This document shows positions 1-6,733 of a stretch of DNA of 7,595 nt, one piece after another. Position 1 is the first letter of the stretch; every line of letters starts with the position of its first letter. The stretch spans positions 1-7,595 of the forward strand of contig JAQGOW010000559.1 in assembly GCA_028293405.1 (NCBI GenBank). Direction: 5' to 3'. Both the position numbers and the translations under genes were made by a program. Under the pieces are notes generated by a model that was given only the letters and a program-made list of their open reading frames with translations, had not been told where the DNA came from and ran no database searches. This DNA is from Verrucomicrobiales bacterium (GTDB taxonomy: Bacteria > Verrucomicrobiota > Verrucomicrobiia > Limisphaerales > Palsa-1400).

Positions 1-2314
1 AGTTCCAGGTGATGCGATTGTCCGACGAGGAGGTGTTCGTCACCCAATTGGCGGAGGAATTTGCGTCGAGGCGGTCGAAATAATAGCCGTTGATGGTGAG
101 CGTTGCCGAAGTGCTGGTGACACTGCCGAGTGAGTTGCTGACCACGACGGTGTAGTAACCGATGTTCGAATTTTGCACGCTGTTGATCGTGTAGGACGGG
201 TCGGTCGCGCCACCAATATTGCTGCCGTTGAATTGCCATTGGTAGCCAAGCGAGGTGCCCGTCGCAGAAACGGTGAAGCTTGCCGATGAGCCGAGCGATG
301 CGGTTTGGTTCTGTGGCTGAGAGTTGATGGTCGGGCCGGCCCCGGTCGAGCTGAGGTCTTCGACCGTTACATTGTCGAAAATGACATAAGCATCAGCAGC
401 CGGGTTGGCCAACGACGGAAACACATCCATCAAACCGAGCATGATATTGCCGCTGGTAAACGCGGAACTATTCGTGCGTTGCGCGATGACCGTTCCGTTC
501 ATCATTACGGTGATGTTGTTGTTCATCTGATCGACTTCGATAGACACCCAGCCTTTGCCGGGAGCGCCTGCAGATTCGTAAGGAGGAACGGTGAACAAGG
601 TTTGATAAACCGAGGAAGAATGATTGGAAGCGATGAGGCCGCTCGACGCGCCGATGAGTTCGGTTTGTGTGCCGGCGAGGTTTCCGAGGTAAGCGCGATA
701 ATCGCGAGTCGTTCCGCCATCGCCATCGTTTCCGAACCAAAGACCGTCGGTGGCACTGGCGCTGGCCGCGCCCCAATTCGCGCGCGTGCCGGTGTGGTTG
801 ATTCCATAAATGCCATATTGCGTGCTGCCCGATGCGCCGCCGCCGTTGGCCGCGCCGGGATAATTGATCCACATGTCGAACTTGAGCGCGAAGTTGCCGC
901 TGAATGTTTTGTTTTTCGGATAAATATTTACACCGACGTTTGCGCCGTTTGTCGTGTTGACGGTGAATTTCACGCCTTTGGTCGAACCGGTCGAGTGCGG
1001 CGAGGGCGGGATCTGTCGCGCAAATCCGCCAGTTGTCATGGCGGTCACGCCGTAGTCGTAAGCCCAATTGACAGTGTAATCGGCGACGCCGTTGTCTGCG
1101 CCCCAGAACAAATTCCAATTTGCGGATGAGTCTGTGTCAAAATCGTCTGAGAAAAGGATAGTGTGATTTTGTGGAGTGACGGTGAGCGTTGCGTTCCAAC
1201 TTGTGGCGGTACCCGAGCCGTTCGCGACCACGACACTGTAACTTCCGGCGCTGCTGGATTGAGCATTACTAATGGTGAGGGCGGAGGTGGTCGCGCCCGC
1301 GATGGTGGTGCCGTTTAGTTTCCATGTGTAGTTCAACGTTTGATCGCCGACAGCCAGCACGGAAAACTGGACGTTTGTTCCTGGCCCAACTGCCCGACTC
1401 CACGGATGAGTGATGATAACAGGCGCGACAGCCGCGACCGTGTAATAGGGTTTTGGAAGGACGTTGCCGGTGAACGTGGTTTCATCGCTCAAGACGGCGG
1501 CGATTGCTGGATTTGTCAGCACGGCTGAAATGGTGGTGTTGGTGCCGTCGAAGATAATCGCATTTTGCACCATGCGAATGCCGTGGCTGTAGTCGGCGTA
1601 GGTTTCTTCGTGACCGTTGTATTCGGGTTGGATGAACGTGCCGTCGGGATAATGCCAACCATAAATTACCACCGGCTTGGTGATGCTCGATTGCGCGAAG
1701 TTCGTGTATATCTTCGGCGAAATGATGACGTCTTTTTTGTCGCCACCCACGAGCGAGCCGAGCGGGTGCGCCGCTAACGTGGCGACGCGTTGGGTCCAAA
1801 CCATCGTGTTGTGCTGATTAAAATATGGGACGGTGATCATGTTCGGATCCGGCGGGATTGGATTCGGCTGAAGGTGAACGACGGCGCGATTGGCGATTTG
1901 ATCGACCATTTTGCGCGTCGGGCGAATGGTGCCGAGCAAAGTATCCAGGCGTTGCGCCAGTAACGGCGTCATTGGTTCGAGGAAATAGTCGGAATCGGAA
2001 CCAATCGCCATGTAGTCGGGGGTGACGTAATACGTGACGGTGTGGCTGATGCCGCCGATCGTTAGATTGGTGGTAATAGGCACCAGCGTGCGCATGAAGT
2101 TAGGCACGTTGCCGCTGGCAATTTGCGCGTAGATCCAGTTTTCGCGTTGTGTGTCCGGGGGCGTGGCCATCGTGGTGATGCTTTTCACGAATTGCTGGCC
2201 GGAGAGGGCGTTAGTGGCGCGGGGCGGAACGTTTAAGGTCGCAGCGTTTGCACGAGGCGATATTAGTGCCAGAACCAAAAGCAGTGTTTTGAAGGAGGCT
2301 CGGAATGGGTTCAT
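1..2314 (-). CDS. Secreted multidomain Ig-like / concanavalin-like protein (3'-truncated by window edge)
   Basis: One frame stays open from ATG at 2314 to the window edge, giving 771 codons with no stop; the C-terminus is outside. Residues 1-24 form a signal peptide (R5 and K9, hydrophobic LLLVLALI, ANA before A25), so the product is exported. About 30-290 is a domain I cannot name, with DKKDV (192-196), IYGWH (217-221) and GHEETYADYSHG (234-245). An Ig-like domain follows at about 297-381 (W...LNGTTIAGAT, then GSYSVVVANG). About 385-655 is a concanavalin-like sandwich starting DDFDTDSSANW, with FDMW and the WFGNDGDGGTTRDYRAY signature. A second Ig-like domain covers about 660-743. The visible end (FDRLDANSSANW) begins a second concanavalin-like module, so the architecture repeats. 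The ATG is chosen because it directly precedes the signal peptide; no Shine-Dalgarno sequence is evident. Surface or extracellular binding is an inference. It is divergent from the gene at 2857. Confidence 0.85.
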   Translation of the reverse strand, partial: MNPFRASFKTLLLVLALISPRANAATLNVPPRATNALSGQQFVKSITTMATPPDTQRENWIYAQIASGNVPNFMRTLVPITTNLTIGGISHTVTYYVTPDYMAIGSDSDYFLEPMTPLLAQRLDTLLGTIRPTRKMVDQIANRAVVHLQPNPIPPDPNMITVPYFNQHNTMVWTQRVATLAAHPLGSLVGGDKKDVIISPKIYTNFAQSSITKPVVIYGWHYPDGTFIQPEYNGHEETYADYSHGIRMVQNAIIFDGTNTTISAVLTNPAIAAVLSDETTFTGNVLPKPYYTVAAVAPVIITHPWSRAVGPGTNVQFSVLAVGDQTLNYTWKLNGTTIAGATTSALTISNAQSSSAGSYSVVVANGSGTATSWNATLTVTPQNHTILFSDDFDTDSSANWNLFWGADNGVADYTVNWAYDYGVTAMTTGGFARQIPPSPHSTGSTKGVKFTVNTTNGANVGVNIYPKNKTFSGNFALKFDMWINYPGAANGGGASGSTQYGIYGINHTGTRANWGAASASATDGLWFGNDGDGGTTRDYRAYLGNLAGTQTELIGASSGLIASNHSSSVYQTLFTVPPYESAGAPGKGWVSIEVDQMNNNITVMMNGTVIAQRTNSSAFTSGNIMLGLMDVFPSLANPAADAYVIFDNVTVEDLSSTGAGPTINSQPQNQTASLGSSASFTVSATGTSLGYQWQFNGSNIGGATDPSYTINSVQNSNIGYYTVVVSNSLGSVTSTSATLTINGYYFDRLDANSSANWVTNTSSSDNRITWN

Positions 2315-2333
2315 AAGGCGTGTCTGTGAGGCA

Positions 2334-2362
2334 GTAGAATGAATAGCTTGATTGCGCGTCAA
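2334..2362 (-). promoter_or_regulatory. Candidate sigma70-type promoter for the minus-strand secreted protein
   Basis: Read on the minus strand, TTGACG (2362-2357) is followed after 17 bases by TTCTAC (2339-2334). The -35 box matches the consensus at 5 of 6 positions, but the -10 box is weak. Transcription would begin near 2327, leaving a leader of about a dozen bases before the ATG at 2314. This is a sequence match only. Confidence 0.25.
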
Positions 2363-2398
2363 AGGCAAGCTGACAGCAGCAACGCCGTGTGCGTGACG

Positions 2399-2412
2399 CC
2401 GGAAGTTTCCGG
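2399..2412. promoter_or_regulatory. Palindrome CCGGAA-GT-TTCCGG, possible operator
   Basis: Two perfect 6-base arms are separated by GT. It lies about 85 bases upstream of the minus-strand start codon, upstream of the candidate -35 box, and immediately beside the 10-bp tandem repeat at 2416. The position would suit a dimeric regulator, but a 12-base palindrome can also arise by chance. Confidence 0.25.
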
Positions 2413-2415
2413 GAA

Positions 2416-2455
2416 GGTGTATTTTGGTGTATCTAGGTGTATCTGGCTGTGTCTT
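2416..2455. repeat. Four-unit 10-bp tandem repeat
   Basis: Consecutive units read GGTGTATTTT, GGTGTATCTA, GGTGTATCTG and GCTGTGTCTT. The first three share GGTGTAT exactly and the fourth is degenerate. The 10-bp period is close to one helical turn, so the units would present the same DNA face. It sits between two divergent genes, about 100 bases upstream of the minus-strand ATG. It could be an array of regulator sites or simply slippage-derived low complexity. Confidence 0.6.
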
Positions 2456-2622
2456 CATATGATTTCAAATCTCACCGTAAACATTTCAAAGCTGCTCGCG
2501 TTTAAGTGCTTATCAAGGGCGTCACGCCACCGGCAACGGGACGTTACGCTGTTTCTTCGGAACCGTTCCCACCGCAGGGATGCGGCTCCACACGACGAAT
2601 TTTGGCATGAAGCTGCTTTTTG

Positions 2623-2676
2623 GCAAAAACTGTAGAGACACGAGAGACAGGAAGGACAAAAACTGCAGTTTTTTGC
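2623..2676. repeat. Imperfect inverted repeat containing the perfect palindrome AAAAACTGCAGTTTTT
   Basis: The left arm GCAAAAACTGTAG (2623-2635) pairs with the right arm CTGCAGTTTTTTGC (2663-2676), apart from one extra base and one mismatch, around a 27-base purine-rich loop. The right side also holds a perfect 16-base palindrome at 2658-2673, and CAAAAACTG occurs as a direct repeat at 2624 and 2657. Transcribed from either side, it could form a hairpin next to a T-run. It might be a decayed mobile repeat or a transcription-blocking structure between the divergent units. Confidence 0.45.
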
Positions 2677-2804
2677 AAATAAATTTCACAATGGGGATAC
2701 GGAGGCACAGAGGTTGCTTGGGCGAATGTCGTTTGTGAGTGTACGCGGGTATCGTTGAAAGGTTCCCTCGCCTACGGACTGACCTCCTGCTCGGTGACGA
2801 TTGA

Positions 2805-2835
2805 TTGACACTTTTTTCTGGTTTGGCAAGATAGG
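2805..2835 (+). promoter_or_regulatory. Candidate promoter of the 1270-residue secreted protein gene
   Basis: A perfect TTGACA at 2805-2810 lies 46 bases upstream of the ATG. The best -10 candidates are weak: AGATAG at 2829 or GATAGG at 2830, with spacings of 18 or 19. The spacer begins with a T-run (CTTTTTTC). A start near 2840 would leave a leader of about 16 bases without a Shine-Dalgarno motif. Confidence 0.35.
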
Positions 2836-2856
2836 CGAGCCCCAACGGTGTGAATT

Positions 2857-5800
2857 ATGGATACTATTACTGCAAAACTTCGCCAGCTCCTTTGTGCCTC
2901 AATCCTGTTGGTCTGCACCTCTGCGATTGCGCAGACGAATTGTGCGAGTCAACCATCTGGGCTGGTCAATTGGTGGCAGGGTGAAAATAATGCCGTCGAC
3001 AGTGTTGGCGGACACAATGGCACGACGTCGTCTGGAGTGTCATATATCACGGGCGAAGTCGCAAAAGGTTTTGGCTTCCTCAACGGAACTCTCAATTTGG
3101 GGACGACCACGGCGAATTTCGGCACTGGCAACTTCACCGTTGAGTTTTGGATGAAAACCAGTGCGGCGGTTGCGGAAAACTACCAGATCGCTGTCATGGA
3201 AAAGCGGCCGAACTGCAATGCGACGACTTCGTACTGGGGCATGCGCATGGGCGGCAACGGCACAGGTGGGAAGTTGCATTTCGATATGTCTGCGAATGGC
3301 AGCGCGGATGCACAGAGTTTCATTGCGACCAAGATGATTAATTATGGAAGTTGGCATCACGTCGCCTTGACTCGCAGCAATGCGACCATCTCGGTATACT
3401 TAGATGGAGCTTTTGACAACTCAGCGACAGGAGCGAATACCACATTTGTTAGCAACACGGCGCCGTTTACCGTCGGCCAAAGTATTTGCAGTTGTTGCGA
3501 TGGGACGCAGGTCTTCAGCGGCGGCATTGATGAACTGGCGATTTACAATCGACCGTTGAGCGCGTCGGAGGTGTTGGGGATTTTCAATGCCGGCGCGTAT
3601 GGGAAATGCGGAGGGTCTGCGCCAGAGATCACGCAGCAACCGGCGAGTCTGACAGCCCAGACAAATTCGCTGGTCGGCTTTTCGGTGTCGGTGACCGGCT
3701 CCGCGCCGCTTTCGTTTCAATGGAGTTTTAATTCGAGCACAATTTCCGGAGCGACGAACTCCAATCTCAACATCGCGAACGTTCAGCTAACAAATGCTGG
3801 GTCGTACTCGGTGCTGATTACAAATGCGTTTGGTTCGGCCCAAAGCTCCAACGCAACCCTGACGGTCACCACAGGAGATGGCGGTACTGCGCCGGTGATT
3901 ACTCAGAACCCTGTAAGCCAGACGGCACAGACAAATTCGACGGTCGGTTTTTCGGTTGTGGCAACGGGGACTGCGCCGCTTTTGTATCAATGGAGCTTTA
4001 ACTCTGGTGCGATTTCCGGAGCGACCGGCTCGAGTTTAACTCTGGCCAATGTTCAACTAAGTAATGCGGGATCGTACTCGGTTTTTGTGACGAATGCGTT
4101 TGGCTCGGCACAAAGCACGAATGCCATTTTGACTGTGACTGGTGGTGGGGCATCGACGAATTGTTCGGGGATTGCGGGGTTGGTCAATTGGTGGCGCGGG
4201 GAGAACAACGCGCTGGATTCAATCGGGACTAACAATGGAACGATATCGGGCGGAACAACGTATGCAGCCGGTGAAGTCGGTCAGACCTTTCAACTCAGCG
4301 GATCCGGCGGCGTGACGATGGACGCGAGCGTAGGCAATTTCCGGACGAACGATTTCACGGTGGAGTTTTGGATGAAGACAGCATCGACTACCCCGGCAAT
4401 CCTGGTGGGCAAACGGCAGGTATGTAATCTTGGGCCCGCATGGAATGTCATGATCGGCTATATCAATGGCGCATCAAATCCTGGGAAGATCGGGTACGAA
4501 CTACTCTCATCTGCCGGCGACTACAGCTCGGTGGTGACAAACTTCAGTGTAAATGACAATCAATGGCACCACATCGCACTGACGCGCGCAGGAACCAACG
4601 GGTCGATGTATGTCGATGGCGCGCTCCGAACAACGAATTCTTTTTTCCCGTCTTCGACGATTGATTTTAACAATACGTCTCCGTTGCAAATTGGCCTTAG
4701 CCCTTGTCAGGGTCCCGGCGGGCTTGCGCCTTATACGGGCAGTCTGGATGAGTTGGCAATTTTCAATCGTGCCCTAACGGCGGCTGAAATTCAGAGCATC
4801 TACAACGCGGGAAGCGCAGGCAAGTGCGGCTTGACCGGGCCACCGACGATCACCTCGCAACCAACAAACATTTTTGCAGCGGTTGGTAGCACCGTTAATG
4901 TGGGAGTGGGAGCAGCTGGGTTGCAACCTTTGGGTTACAATTGGTACTTCAATGGAGTAAACGCGTATTCCACCGCGAGCTCGCCGCTGGTGATCACGAA
5001 TGTGCAACTGACAAACGCGGGCACCTATTATGTGGTGGTGACCAATGCTAACGGTTCGGTGACGAGTTCGAACGCGACATTGACCGTCGGCGTGCCACCC
5101 GGAATCACTGCGCAACCGCAAAGTCAGACGTCGTTGCAATTTCAACCGGTAACCTTTAACGCGAATATGTCAGGCAGCGGGCCGCTCGCTTTCCAATGGC
5201 AGCGCAATGCAGCGAGCATCGCGCAGGCGACAAATTCGACTTACACCATCGCCAGTGTGCTTACAACAGACGCGGCGAGTTACCGAGTCGTTGTGACGAA
5301 CCAGTTTGGTTCGCTGACGTCGTCGAACGCAGTGCTGAGTGTGTTTAAGCCGAATGTGCGGTTGGAGAACGGCGCCATAACAATCGGACCGGTGACGGTG
5401 CCGTTGCGGATGGTGGCTGGCGGAAGTGAAAATTCAGTTAGTGTCAGCGTGAACTTTCCGTACACCAACTTGCTTTATTCATCGACGGTGCTCGGCTCGA
5501 ATGCCGTCGGGGCGTTGTTAACGATTAATACTAACCAGTTGTCGTCTGGCAAACTTGGGTTGGGCGTGTTTTTTGCGGACTCGAGCAATTTTGGAATCGG
5601 CACGCAAGAGTTGGCGCGGATCACGTTCTATCCCGGAATCGTTACCAATGCGGTGACGAACGCGTTGACGTTTGTGGACGTTCCGACTGTTAGACAAGTG
5701 TTGGACACGAATTTTAATACGTTGGTGACAACTTATTCCAACGCGGTGGTGACGATGCCGGTGACGGATCTTGAAGGTGATGTTTCGCCGCGCACGAATG

Positions 5801-6669
5801 GTAATCGCGCGATGAATATTGGCGATTGGACGCAGACAGGCAGATTTGTGGCGGGGTTGGATGTGGTGAGCAATACACTGGAATTTTTGCGGGCGGATTC
5901 TGCGCCGCGCACTAATGGCGGCGACGGACGTTTGTCGATTGCTGACTGGGTCCAGGCTGGGCGTTATGCCCTGGGATTTGATCCGATGATTGCAATTGGT
6001 GGGCCGACGAATTTTACCGTGGCGCAAACTCCGAAGTTGCCGTCGCGACCGGTTTCATTGGTCGCCTTGTCTCAAAACGGTGTGACTAATATTGTGGCGG
6101 TGCATCTAAACGCGCAAGGGGACGAGAATGGGATCGGGTTTAGTTTGAGCTATGATCCAGCGCAGTTAAGTTTTGTGGGCGCGGGCCTTGGCAGTGGAGC
6201 GGGGGGTGCCGTGCTTAATGTGAACAGCAGCCAAGCGGCGAGCGGGCACGTCGGGATCGCGCTCGCGGCGGGGCCGGGGAACAGTTTCGCGGCGGGAGAT
6301 TCGGAAGTGGCGCGGGTGACGTTTGTTTCTAGTTCGTATGGTTTGTATGCCGCTACACTTGGTTTCGCGGACCAACCGATTTTGCGTGAAATCGCCGATG
6401 CGAATGCCACAACCGAGAGCGCGACTTACGCGGGATTGACGTTGAACGCGACGGGACAACCGTTGCCGATTTTGACGGCGAGCTTGCAAGATACGAACAT
6501 CGTTCTGTCCTGGAACGCGCCTGCTACGGGTTTCAACTTGGAATCTGCGACGCCGCTGGGGACGAATTGGAACGCGGTGAGTTATACGCCGGTGACGAAC
6601 GGGTCGAGCATTGTGGTGACTCAAGGGATTTCGGCTGACCAGACGTTTTTCCGGTTGCATCACCCGTAA
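2857..6669 (+). CDS. Secreted LamG/Ig-like protein with cohesin-like and dockerin-like domains
   Basis: A complete 1270-residue protein. Residues 1-25 are a signal peptide (K7, R9, hydrophobic core, AIA before Q26), which supports this ATG. Modules in order: LamG-like at about 29-252 (WHHVALTR 166-173, IDELAIYNR 224-232), Ig-like 255-338 and 345-428, a second LamG-like at 436-658 (WHHIALTR 570-577, LDELAIFNR 630-638), Ig-like 662-745 and 746-828, cohesin-like beta-sandwich about 833-968, dockerin-like repeat pair 972-1042, second cohesin-like domain about 1063-1198, and a C-terminal module 1203-1270 (IVLSW, FNLESAT, FFRLHHP) of a kind frequent at the ends of verrucomicrobial exported proteins. 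Cysteines bracket each LamG (29/251 and 436/657), suggesting disulfides. No catalytic motif, membrane anchor or sorting signal is visible. Extracellular glycan binding, adhesion or complex assembly is inferred. Domain calls are by eye; the cohesin-like ones are less certain than LamG and Ig. Confidence 0.9.
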   Translation: MDTITAKLRQLLCASILLVCTSAIAQTNCASQPSGLVNWWQGENNAVDSVGGHNGTTSSGVSYITGEVAKGFGFLNGTLNLGTTTANFGTGNFTVEFWMKTSAAVAENYQIAVMEKRPNCNATTSYWGMRMGGNGTGGKLHFDMSANGSADAQSFIATKMINYGSWHHVALTRSNATISVYLDGAFDNSATGANTTFVSNTAPFTVGQSICSCCDGTQVFSGGIDELAIYNRPLSASEVLGIFNAGAYGKCGGSAPEITQQPASLTAQTNSLVGFSVSVTGSAPLSFQWSFNSSTISGATNSNLNIANVQLTNAGSYSVLITNAFGSAQSSNATLTVTTGDGGTAPVITQNPVSQTAQTNSTVGFSVVATGTAPLLYQWSFNSGAISGATGSSLTLANVQLSNAGSYSVFVTNAFGSAQSTNAILTVTGGGASTNCSGIAGLVNWWRGENNALDSIGTNNGTISGGTTYAAGEVGQTFQLSGSGGVTMDASVGNFRTNDFTVEFWMKTASTTPAILVGKRQVCNLGPAWNVMIGYINGASNPGKIGYELLSSAGDYSSVVTNFSVNDNQWHHIALTRAGTNGSMYVDGALRTTNSFFPSSTIDFNNTSPLQIGLSPCQGPGGLAPYTGSLDELAIFNRALTAAEIQSIYNAGSAGKCGLTGPPTITSQPTNIFAAVGSTVNVGVGAAGLQPLGYNWYFNGVNAYSTASSPLVITNVQLTNAGTYYVVVTNANGSVTSSNATLTVGVPPGITAQPQSQTSLQFQPVTFNANMSGSGPLAFQWQRNAASIAQATNSTYTIASVLTTDAASYRVVVTNQFGSLTSSNAVLSVFKPNVRLENGAITIGPVTVPLRMVAGGSENSVSVSVNFPYTNLLYSSTVLGSNAVGALLTINTNQLSSGKLGLGVFFADSSNFGIGTQELARITFYPGIVTNAVTNALTFVDVPTVRQVLDTNFNTLVTTYSNAVVTMPVTDLEGDVSPRTNGNRAMNIGDWTQTGRFVAGLDVVSNTLEFLRADSAPRTNGGDGRLSIADWVQAGRYALGFDPMIAIGGPTNFTVAQTPKLPSRPVSLVALSQNGVTNIVAVHLNAQGDENGIGFSLSYDPAQLSFVGAGLGSGAGGAVLNVNSSQAASGHVGIALAAGPGNSFAAGDSEVARVTFVSSSYGLYAATLGFADQPILREIADANATTESATYAGLTLNATGQPLPILTASLQDTNIVLSWNAPATGFNLESATPLGTNWNAVSYTPVTNGSSIVVTQGISADQTFFRLHHP
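2941..5343 (+). repeat. Two-copy LamG-Ig-Ig block duplication within the coding sequence
   Basis: The codons for residues 29-428 and 436-829 carry the same three-module order. The LamG copies share the opening GLVNWW(Q/R)GENNA(V/L)DS, the FTVEFWMKT strand, WHH(V/I)ALTR, DELAI(Y/F)NR and the terminal GKCG. The Ig copies downstream of the second LamG are much more diverged than those after the first, so the unit probably arose by an old block duplication, with later local events in the first block. Confidence 0.7.
3619..4140 (+). repeat. Tandem duplication of an Ig-like domain, 270-bp period
   Basis: Residues 255-338 and 345-428 align without gaps. I counted 63 identical residues out of 84. 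DNA identity is also visible, for example CAGACAAATTCG and ATTTCCGGAGCGAC in both copies. This points to a duplication more recent than the surrounding LamG-Ig-Ig doubling. Such near-identical modules may be recombination-prone and vary in number between strains. Confidence 0.75.
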
Positions 6670-6698
6670 GGTTGCTTGCGAGGTGCATGCTGCGGCGC

Positions 6699-6726
6699 TT
6701 GTAAACAGCAGGATTCGGCGTATGAT
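6699..6726 (+). promoter_or_regulatory. Promoter of rnpB
   Basis: TTGTAA (6699-6704) and TATGAT (6721-6726) are separated by 16 bases. The -10 box matches the consensus at 5 of 6 positions. The expected start, 7-8 bases downstream, falls at 6733-6734, exactly where the 13-bp P1 helix of the RNase P RNA begins. That independent agreement is the main support. It starts 30 bases after the stop codon of the preceding gene. Confidence 0.65.
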
Positions 6727-6733
6727 GCCTATT

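Larger units (their letters stand above)
2315..2856. other. Divergent intergenic region, apparently non-coding
   Basis: These 542 bases separate two divergent genes for exported proteins, so both promoters should lie here. I see a 14-bp near-palindrome, a 10-bp tandem repeat, a degenerate inverted repeat and a perfect TTGACA hexamer near the plus-strand gene. Two short open frames cross it (98 codons plus, 107 codons minus). Both read through repeats and A/T runs without recognisable domain sequence, so I treat them as chance. The stretch around 2631-2711, with phrases such as GAGACACGAGAGACAGG and ATACGGAGGCACAGAGG, resembles the decayed purine-rich intergenic repeats I associate with Verrucomicrobia and Planctomycetes. 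That resemblance is from memory. Confidence 0.6.

Noticed and set aside
305..1129. 274-codon plus-strand open frame opposite the minus-strand gene
   Set aside because: The minus-strand frame is continuous for 771 codons with a signal peptide and coherent domains. The plus frame is Arg/Ala/Val-rich with no domain, so it is an antisense shadow.
2416..2455. Tandem repeats as a CRISPR fragment
   Set aside because: Units are 10 bp and directly adjacent with no spacers, and no cas gene is present.
2339..2635. 98-codon plus-strand open frame in the divergent intergenic region
   Set aside because: It reads through the 10-bp tandem repeat and the inverted-repeat edge, has no recognisable domain, and its start overlaps the likely promoter of the minus-strand gene.
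2522..2845. 107-codon minus-strand open frame in the same region
   Set aside because: Its hydrophobic-looking middle comes from the A/T runs and purine-rich repeat. Composition and lack of a start context suggest a chance frame, typical of such repeats.
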